Assembly (NCBI RefSeq): GCF_004027225.2
Contig: NC_044297.2
Location: forward strand, 5,166,047-5,230,046
Length of the DNA stretch: 64,000 bases
Source: Strigops habroptila
Lineage: Eukaryota; Chordata; Aves; Psittaciformes; Psittacidae
Reading direction: 5' to 3'
Below are positions 60,570-64,000 of this stretch, piece after piece. The notes beneath the pieces are model-generated. The model was not told the origin of the DNA. It was given only the letters and a program-made list of their open reading frames with translations, and made no database searches. Position 1 is the stretch's first letter, and each line of letters begins with the position of its first letter. A program made the position numbers and the translations under genes.

Positions 60570-63500
60570 GAGCCTAATTTGCAAAAGAAACGCTGCCAGC
60601 TCTATTTTTAGTCAAACCAGTGTTTCCACCTCCCCAGGTCCACAGTGCTCCCTTGGGCTATTCCGAGATCAACCCAAGTCCTTAATAAGAGCATTCTGTG
60701 AGACCAATGACCTGGAGGAGGTAAAAACTTGAACTAAAACAAACACAAAAGTGTTCTAAACAATTTGTAGCTGGGCAGCAAGTGCAAGGGTCTGGAGATC
60801 TCCACTGGGAAACACACAACCTGGGCTCCAGGGTTCCCTCTGCAGCAAGCTGGATGTTAGAGATTCCTAGAGCCAGATTTGAGCTTCCGTCTGAGCCAAA
60901 ATAACATCCTTTAGAATACAGAAACACAGAAGGGAAAACATCTTTGGGTCCTGGTAGGGATGGAGAAGGAATTGCCACAGGAAATGGTCTCAAAAACCAA
61001 CATGTGGTGGATGGGACACGCAAACATGATTTTCTGTGATGCTTCCTTCACCAGAGTACTGTGACGACAGAAGTCCCTTCCGTGTGCAGCCCAGCCGCTG
61101 CAGCGGAGGTCCAGCAGGTAGAGACACTCAGCCCTGAACCTGGAATCACACAGCGTGGAAGCAAAAAAAGGGGTTCAATTTCCTTTTTAGACGCGAGATC
61201 TCTTATTGTCCTATGAAAAGCAGCCACTCAGCCCCTCTCTCCTTACCTTTCGCTGGCCCCAACTGCTTTCATTTCAAGGCAAGCTGCTGCATTAACAGAT
61301 GTAGAAGCAACAACAATTTTTCATTAGTGCAATGATTTTTTAAAATTCCAGCCAAATGAAATATTCCAAGTCACAGCATCCTACAACAAACCTTCTCCCA
61401 TAGGAACAGTCACAGTCAGTAAGTGCATCCCAGCTGAGGGCAGCAGCACAGAAAACATCTAAGGGGCTGGGAAAGTGGAAGAAAACCAAAGACGATCTAA
61501 AGCTGTTTCCAAGAGCGGGCAGTAAAAGGGGAAGGGGATTCGTGTTTGCCCACAAAGCTCCTTGCAGCGACACCCGCTCTGCTTTCCTCTCGCCCTACTC
61601 CAAGCGACGCTTACAGGACTTGGAACAAAGATTAATTCAAGCCAAGATGGTAGGAGCCTTGAGGAGTGGAAAAGTTGGTGCAGAGCAGTTTGCTTTCAGA
61701 CCACAGGACTCCTGGTCAGCCACCCAAAATCCCCTGATTCTCTCTACCCCTGCCTCAGGATCACTGCAGCCTTTGTCTCCAGACACTGAACAGTCCCCCC
61801 TCGAAGGGCTCCTCACCACAATTCCCACCAACAGAACTGGGGGCTCACTCTCAGTCTGCAGAACATCTATGTTTTAAAGACCAGAACATGATATTCTCTT
61901 CCATTCCAGCCTTTAAAGTTTGTCTTTATCCCTACTGTTGCTCTATATTGTAAAGTTAATAACTTCAGCACAGATAAAGTCTACGAAAAATGGCTTTGTG
62001 CTTCACCACACACTAGCACAGCAGGTACAACGCCACAAGTTCCACTGGGAGCACGCAACACCCAAAGCAAAGCTCTCACAAAGCAGCAGCAAGACTCACA
62101 AACCTGCTGAACTCTGCACAGCTTCTGACAGCTGATATTTATTTCCAAATCCCTGTTCCCATTAAACCCAGGACCAACTCCCAAAGCATATGCTATAAAC
62201 CAACTCTCTCAATTATTCACACCGAACGTCAGCGTCTCCCCATGGCACTGAATAACTCAATAATCTCTGTTAAATGAACACGATGTCTAATGGGGCAACT
62301 CAGCTCACGCCATGTCCCTGAGACGGGTGTTTCGGGCTATGGGAAGAACCCTCATCACAAAATCAATGTATTAATACAAAGCATGACGTCCCCCAGCCAC
62401 GAAACCCCACAGTGAGTTTTGAAGGGGACCTCGCACTCCAAAGGAGCTTTTGCCTGGAGTAGAGAGAAGGAAAGAGACGGTAAAAAGGCAGCAAACCCCA
62501 TCCCCTCCCAGCACGCAACCATTCTGCCCGCGCTTGTTGTCCCACACAGGACCTGCCCCCACCTGCAGGTGCTTTAACTGTATTTGCAAATCAGTTTTCC
62601 CCTGAGTGAAATGTCTCCCGAGCTCCTGCTGTTACACTTTAACCAGCTGAACACAGCAACCGGAGCCCTGCTCTTCCAGCTCCAACTTCCATTTGCTCAA
62701 GTCCACATTTAACAAAGGAAAGCAGGGAAGGACGCACGGTTCTAAAGCAACAAGAGCAGCTGCTTTAAGTGCCTTCAGGGTCAGGCTCACCAGCGGAGCT
62801 CTAAAGGTAGAGCTCAATCAATTGGGAGTATCTTGAGGAAATTCAGAGCCTGGGAATTGTTTTGATAATGCAGCAATTCCTCTCCTCCCCTGAGATTACC
62901 CAAGGGACATCTGCCAGACAACCTGCGAGCCGCCCGGCTCTGTCCTGACTTAATAAACTGCTCACCCTTGTGGTTCACGAGGGTATCATGTGAAGAATAT
63001 ATTTATTTCAAAGTTGCAGAGATAACATGTAACCAGCCGGTGCCATCCCGCTCTAGCAGCCTCCTGGGCACAGCAAACCCACCCGCGTGCAAAACCCCCC
63101 GACTCACCCGTTCCTCCCCGTGGGCCTGTTTTGACTCACTCTGTCAGCGCCAGCACCGACCCCCCGCGGGTCCTGCCGCCCCGCCACGCCAGCCCGGCCG
63201 CTGAAAGCCACCGTCACCTTTATTCACCTCTCAGCTCCTCGCCACGCACGGGGAGCCTGCTTTTAACGCCCATCAAAGCAGTTTACTTAAGAGCCAAGTC
63301 TGCTTCGCAGCTGGGAAACACCCCACAAGGCGAGGAGGCGAAGCCCAACGCTGGGGCGAGGGATGGCGGCTGCGGGAACACCGGGAGCGGGGCGGCAGGC
63401 ACGGGCCGTGGCAGCGGGGGGGAACCGGCCGCTCGTTTCCCCGGCGGGGGGTGCCCCACTTTCCTTCCTCCAACGCTGTGCGACTCTCACCGTCAGGAAG

Positions 63501-63883
63501 CCCCGCGGCGGCGGCGAGGCGAAGGCCGCTCTGCCGGTAAACACCGGCGGGTGCAGCCCCGGGAGCCGCCTTCCCAGCGGCCCCTCGCCACGGCGAGGCC
63601 GGGCCGGAGGAGCCAGAGCGCGGAGGCCTCCGGAGCGGGCCGGTTACCACAGCCCGGAGGGGCGCGGGGGGGGGGGGACCGGGAGCCACCGCGCCGCGGG
63701 GCCTACGGGCCCGCCGCCGCCAGGCCGGGCCGTACCGGGCCCAGGCGCGCCGAGGCCCGCGGCAGGCCGCGCGGGCAGCGGCGGGTGGAGAAGGGGGATG
63801 TGCGGGGAAGGGAGGCGCGGCCCGGCCGTCCCGCAGCGCGGCCCCGCGGCGCGGCCGCCCCTCACCTGCACATGATCCGCCAT
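23576..63883 (-). CDS. XPO7: XPO7 (exportin-7 / RanBP16), complete, 28 coding exons
   Basis: Exportin-7 is an importin-beta-family karyopherin that carries folded cargo such as p50RhoGAP out of the nucleus with RanGTP. It is also linked to histone export during erythroid nuclear condensation. Exons (transcript order): 63866-63883, 52234-52380, 50467-50560, 49544-49710, 47455-47520, 45171-45275, 43923-44088, 43302-43375, 41879-41998, 41321-41467, 39646-39818, 37865-38058, 36697-36802, 35327-35462, 34314-34387, 33197-33277, 32384-32447, 31144-31252, 30611-30717, 30065-30153, 29254-29361, 27781-27863, 27027-27241, 25786-25924, 25138-25298, 24197-24295, 23752-23879, 23576-23669. They join to exactly 1087 residues, the human length as I recall it. 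Exons 2-3 form the importin-beta N-terminal (Ran-binding) region; the rest is HEAT-like helices. Introns 16 and 20 are U12-type. Intron 1 is 11.5 kb. Confidence 0.98.
23752..23879 (-). CDS. XPO7: XPO7 exon 27, residues 1015-1056
   Basis: Acceptor GCCCAG, donor GTCAGT. Encodes [20 protein letters not shown] and [20 protein letters not shown]. Confidence 0.96.
24197..24295 (-). CDS. XPO7: XPO7 exon 26, residues 982-1014
   Basis: Acceptor TTCCAG, donor GTAAAA. Encodes [20 protein letters not shown] and [13 protein letters not shown]. Confidence 0.96.
25138..25298 (-). CDS. XPO7: XPO7 exon 25, residues 929-981
   Basis: Acceptor TTGCAG, donor GTAAGG. Encodes [20 protein letters not shown] through [13 protein letters not shown]. 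Confidence 0.97.
25502..25598 (+). mobile_element. CR1 LINE 3' tail fragment, XPO7 intron 24
   Basis: Plus-sense: TCTAGTGGAAGGTGTCCCTG ... CAGTCTGTGATTCTATGAT. Antisense to XPO7. Confidence 0.88.
25786..25924 (-). CDS. XPO7: XPO7 exon 24, residues 882-927
   Basis: Acceptor CTGCAG, donor GTAACT. Encodes [20 protein letters not shown] through [10 protein letters not shown]. Confidence 0.96.
27027..27241 (-). CDS. XPO7: XPO7 exon 23, residues 811-881
   Basis: The longest coding exon, 215 bases. Acceptor ATGCAG, donor GTAAGC. Encodes [20 protein letters not shown] through [17 protein letters not shown]. Confidence 0.96.
27781..27863 (-). CDS. XPO7: XPO7 exon 22, residues 783-809
   Basis: Acceptor CCTTAG, donor GTGAGT. 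Encodes [20 protein letters not shown] and SKMITTY. Confidence 0.95.
27990..28295 (+). mobile_element. CR1 LINE 3' fragment, XPO7 intron 21
   Basis: Plus-sense copy, GACAAGGGCCTGGAGGG to CCATTTCAGGATTCCATGATT. Antisense to XPO7. Confidence 0.92.
29254..29361 (-). CDS. XPO7: XPO7 exon 21, residues 747-781
   Basis: Begins T-TAC-CCA after CTGCAG, encoding [20 protein letters not shown] and [15 protein letters not shown]. Donor GTATGA. Confidence 0.95.
29362..30064 (-). other. XPO7 intron 20, U12-type GT-AG intron
   Basis: Donor GTATCCTTCT (30064 downward) fits the minor-spliceosome consensus RTATCCTTY. A branch-like TTCCTTAGC lies about 15 bases before the CAG end (29362). Confidence 0.85.
30065..30153 (-). 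CDS. XPO7: XPO7 exon 20, residues 717-745
   Basis: Acceptor ATGCAG. Encodes [20 protein letters not shown] and TSFMMLFEW, ending two bases into an Ile codon before a U12 donor. Reading on into the intron gives a misleading MYPS. Confidence 0.95.
30611..30717 (-). CDS. XPO7: XPO7 exon 19, residues 682-716
   Basis: Acceptor TTTCAG, donor GTAAGT. Encodes [20 protein letters not shown] and [15 protein letters not shown]. Confidence 0.96.
31144..31252 (-). CDS. XPO7: XPO7 exon 18, residues 645-680
   Basis: Acceptor TTGCAG, donor GTACTG. Encodes [20 protein letters not shown] and [16 protein letters not shown]. Confidence 0.96.
32384..32447 (-). CDS. XPO7: XPO7 exon 17, residues 624-644
   Basis: Begins A-TAC-AGC after an intron ending in AC. 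Encodes [20 protein letters not shown] and T. Donor GTGAGT. Confidence 0.94.
32448..33196 (-). other. XPO7 intron 16, U12-type AT-AC intron
   Basis: Donor ATATCCTTTT, branch TTCCTTAAC and terminal CCTTTAC all match the minor-spliceosome consensus, with 12 bases from branch A to the end. A plus-sense CR1 fragment (32785-33010) lies inside. Confidence 0.93.
32785..33010 (+). mobile_element. CR1 LINE 3' fragment inside the AT-AC intron
   Basis: From ATGAGGCACAAGTTCTTCCC to CCATTCCGGGGTTCTGTGA, plus sense, antisense to XPO7. Its length is about 30% of the intron. Confidence 0.9.
33197..33277 (-). CDS. XPO7: XPO7 exon 16, residues 597-622
   Basis: Acceptor CCCTAG. Encodes [20 protein letters not shown] and LNDLSI, ending on GG before the AT-AC donor. 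Confidence 0.95.
34314..34387 (-). CDS. XPO7: XPO7 exon 15, residues 572-595
   Basis: Acceptor CTCCAG, donor GTAAGT. Encodes [20 protein letters not shown] and FIGK. Confidence 0.95.
35327..35462 (-). CDS. XPO7: XPO7 exon 14, residues 527-571
   Basis: Acceptor CTGCAG, donor GTAATC. Encodes [20 protein letters not shown] through [11 protein letters not shown]. Confidence 0.96.
36697..36802 (-). CDS. XPO7: XPO7 exon 13, residues 492-525
   Basis: Acceptor TTGCAG, donor GTAGGG. Encodes [20 protein letters not shown] and [14 protein letters not shown]. Confidence 0.96.
37865..38058 (-). CDS. XPO7: XPO7 exon 12, residues 427-490
   Basis: Acceptor GCTTAG, donor GTGAGC. Encodes [20 protein letters not shown] through [13 protein letters not shown]. 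Confidence 0.96.
38184..38673 (+). mobile_element. CR1 LINE 3' fragment, XPO7 intron 11
   Basis: A long plus-sense copy from AACAAGAGGGACATGGAGCT to the 3' end (AAGGTCTCTTCCAACACATAA). Antisense to XPO7. Confidence 0.92.
39646..39818 (-). CDS. XPO7: XPO7 exon 11, residues 369-425
   Basis: Acceptor TCCTGCAG, donor GTACGC. Encodes [20 protein letters not shown] through [11 protein letters not shown]. The minisatellite begins 22 bases upstream. Confidence 0.96.
39841..40553. repeat. 23-bp minisatellite, about 31 copies, beside XPO7 exon 11
   Basis: The plus-strand unit is GACGAAGGCAGGGGGGACAG + GGC. The four or five copies next to exon 11 carry GAGG/GAGAG variants, and later copies are nearly uniform, with GCAAC, GCGGGG and one 22-bp variant. 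The plus strand has no T between 39864 and 40565. Therefore all six frames are open across the array, and the long open frames seen there are not genes. Confidence 0.98.
41321..41467 (-). CDS. XPO7: XPO7 exon 10, residues 320-368
   Basis: Acceptor TCTCAG, donor GTACAG. Encodes [20 protein letters not shown] through [10 protein letters not shown]. Confidence 0.96.
41580..41757 (+). mobile_element. CR1 LINE 3' fragment, XPO7 intron 9
   Basis: Plus-sense copy from GATGAGGGTGCTGAGGTGCT to CAGTCTGGGATTCTATG, ending about 120 bases before exon 9. Confidence 0.9.
41879..41998 (-). CDS. XPO7: XPO7 exon 9, residues 280-319
   Basis: Acceptor TTCCAG, donor GTGAGC. Encodes [20 protein letters not shown] and [20 protein letters not shown]. 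Confidence 0.96.
43302..43375 (-). CDS. XPO7: XPO7 exon 8, residues 255-279
   Basis: Acceptor TTTCAG, donor GTAAGT. Encodes [20 protein letters not shown] and FSPL, with a split Ala before it. Confidence 0.95.
43923..44088 (-). CDS. XPO7: XPO7 exon 7, residues 200-254
   Basis: Acceptor TTATAG, donor GTAATC. Encodes [20 protein letters not shown] through [10 protein letters not shown]. Confidence 0.96.
44768..45035 (+). mobile_element. CR1 LINE internal fragment, XPO7 intron 6
   Basis: Plus-sense, begins like the 38.2-kb copy (AACACAAGAGGGATGTGGAG) but stops after GAGGGGAGACTGAAATGA. It lacks the 3' tail, so it was truncated after insertion. It ends 135 bases upstream of exon 6 in coordinate terms, i.e. 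downstream of it in transcript terms. Confidence 0.88.
45171..45275 (-). CDS. XPO7: XPO7 exon 6, residues 165-199
   Basis: Acceptor GCTCAG, donor GTAAGG. Encodes [20 protein letters not shown] and [15 protein letters not shown]. Confidence 0.96.
47016..47197 (+). mobile_element. CR1 LINE 3' fragment, XPO7 intron 5
   Basis: Plus-sense copy from CACAGGGTGCCCAGAGAAGC to TGGGATTCCATGATTCTAT. Confidence 0.92.
47455..47520 (-). CDS. XPO7: XPO7 exon 5, residues 143-164
   Basis: Acceptor CCCCAG, donor GTAAGT. Encodes [20 protein letters not shown] and NQ. Confidence 0.96.
49544..49710 (-). CDS. XPO7: XPO7 exon 4, residues 88-142
   Basis: Acceptor TTTCAG, donor GTCAGA. Encodes [20 protein letters not shown] through DVTRFLQ. 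Confidence 0.96.
50467..50560 (-). CDS. XPO7: XPO7 exon 3, residues 56-86
   Basis: Acceptor TTGCAG, donor GTAAGT. Encodes [20 protein letters not shown] and [11 protein letters not shown], part of the importin-beta N-terminal domain. Confidence 0.96.
52234..52380 (-). CDS. XPO7: XPO7 exon 2, residues 7-55
   Basis: Acceptor TTCCAG, donor GTATGT. Encodes [20 protein letters not shown] through CQLLLERGS, the first helices of the importin-beta N-terminal domain. Confidence 0.97.
53332..53466. mobile_element. Two inverted CR1 3' tails (fold-back)
   Basis: A minus-sense tail (from 53332) runs directly into a plus-sense tail (53428-53466). The 39-base ends 53332-53370 and 53428-53466 are near-perfect inverted repeats separated by about 57 bases. 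Confidence 0.88.
55424..55842 (+). mobile_element. CR1 LINE 3' fragment, XPO7 intron 1
   Basis: Plus-sense copy from GGAGCAGCTCTGGAGCCAGG to CCATTCCAGGATTCTGTGG. Very close to the 28.0-, 38.2- and 1.0-kb copies. Confidence 0.93.
56908..57025 (-). mobile_element. CR1 LINE 3' tail, minus sense, XPO7 intron 1
   Basis: From TGGAATGCTCTGGTTTGG through GGGCAGGGACACCTTCCAC. One of the few copies in sense with XPO7. Confidence 0.85.
59128..59245 (+). mobile_element. CR1 LINE internal fragment, XPO7 intron 1
   Basis: Plus-sense GAGCCTGTAGGGACGGGACA to AGGTGCTGGCACAGG. The 3' tail is missing. Confidence 0.82.
60520..60569. repeat. (AAT)n microsatellite, about 16 units
   Basis: An uninterrupted AAT run of 50 bases. 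The Tyr-rich frame on the minus strand is an artefact. Confidence 0.97.
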
Positions 63884-64000
63884 CTTGCTCCATTCATGCT
63901 CCGCTCCCTCCGCCTCCGCCGGGCCCGGCACGCCGCGGCCCCCCCGCCCCGCCTCGCCACAGAGCGCACCGCGCCTGCGCCAGCCGCCGCGCCGCGACGT
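63050..64000 (-). promoter_or_regulatory. XPO7: XPO7 CpG-island promoter
   Basis: Very high GC and CpG density around exon 1. An NRF1-like GCGCCTGCGC lies at 63971-63980. The start codon is embedded in CAAGATGGCGGAT (63877-63889), a YY1-type element. The island continues to the window edge. Confidence 0.8.
63866..63883 (-). CDS. XPO7: XPO7 exon 1 coding part, residues 1-6
   Basis: Encodes MADHVQ, then donor GTGAGG (63860-63865). Identical to the family start, and joins exon 2 in phase 0. 5' UTR lies above 63883. Confidence 0.96.

Larger units (their letters stand above)
52381..63865 (-). other. XPO7 intron 1, 11.5 kb
   Basis: I found no coding exon inside. It carries CR1 fragments at 53.3, 55.4, 56.9 and 59.1 kb and an (AAT)16 microsatellite at 60.5 kb. 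An erythroid alternative first exon has been described for mammalian Xpo7; I could not identify one here. Confidence 0.7.

Noticed and set aside
60297-60584. Minus-strand frame with a poly-Tyr run
   Set aside because: It is the translation of the (AAT)n microsatellite.
1-64000. CRISPR arrays, rRNA, tRNA and operons
   Set aside because: None seen. The tandem arrays lack the repeat-spacer pattern of CRISPR, and the window is a vertebrate chromosome. I looked for snoRNA box pairs in XPO7 introns by eye but found none I could support.

Overview
The window is vertebrate nuclear DNA, most likely from a bird. It has large intron-split genes with canonical splice sites. CR1 LINE fragments are the only interspersed repeat family I recognise. 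The left third is very GC-rich with dense minisatellites, as on an avian microchromosome. Gene content and order match the human 8p21.3 block XPO7-NPM2-FGF17-DMTN, except that PBDC1, which is X-linked in human, sits between NPM2 and XPO7. The species cannot be fixed from the sequence, and a turtle or crocodilian is not excluded.

Layout. (1) 48-2676, minus: DMTN (dematin), first 298 codons in ten exons; the C-terminal headpiece lies beyond base 1. (2) 2677-11000: upstream DMTN and intergenic DNA with CR1 copies, three degenerate tandem arrays (8.1, 9.0 and 10.6 kb) and an AT-rich patch (9.9-10.5 kb) that looks regulatory. (3) 11050-15947, minus: FGF17, five coding exons, 215 residues, complete. 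(4) 17987-19602, minus: NPM2, eight exons in my model, one of them tentative. (5) 19603-20193: a CpG-rich head-to-head promoter interval holding four copies of a 48-bp repeat. (6) 20194-21525, plus: PBDC1, six exons, 169 residues. (7) 22198-63883, minus: XPO7 (exportin-7), 28 coding exons that join in frame to exactly 1087 residues, ending in a CpG-island promoter at the right edge. PBDC1 and XPO7 converge.

The genes are not an operon-like system. DMTN (spectrin-actin skeleton) and XPO7 (nuclear export, important in red-cell nuclear maturation) share an erythroid theme. NPM2 is an egg chromatin chaperone, FGF17 a secreted midbrain/hindbrain-type growth factor, and PBDC1 a housekeeping gene.

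The most notable signals are in XPO7. It has two minor-spliceosome (U12-type) introns, one AT-AC and one GT-AG. It also has a 23-bp minisatellite directly before exon 11 that removes every adenosine from 702 bases of sense-strand intron, leaving one plausible branch-point A close to the exon. Exon borders were placed by reading splice sites and checking reading phase by hand. Family comparisons are from memory, not from a search.
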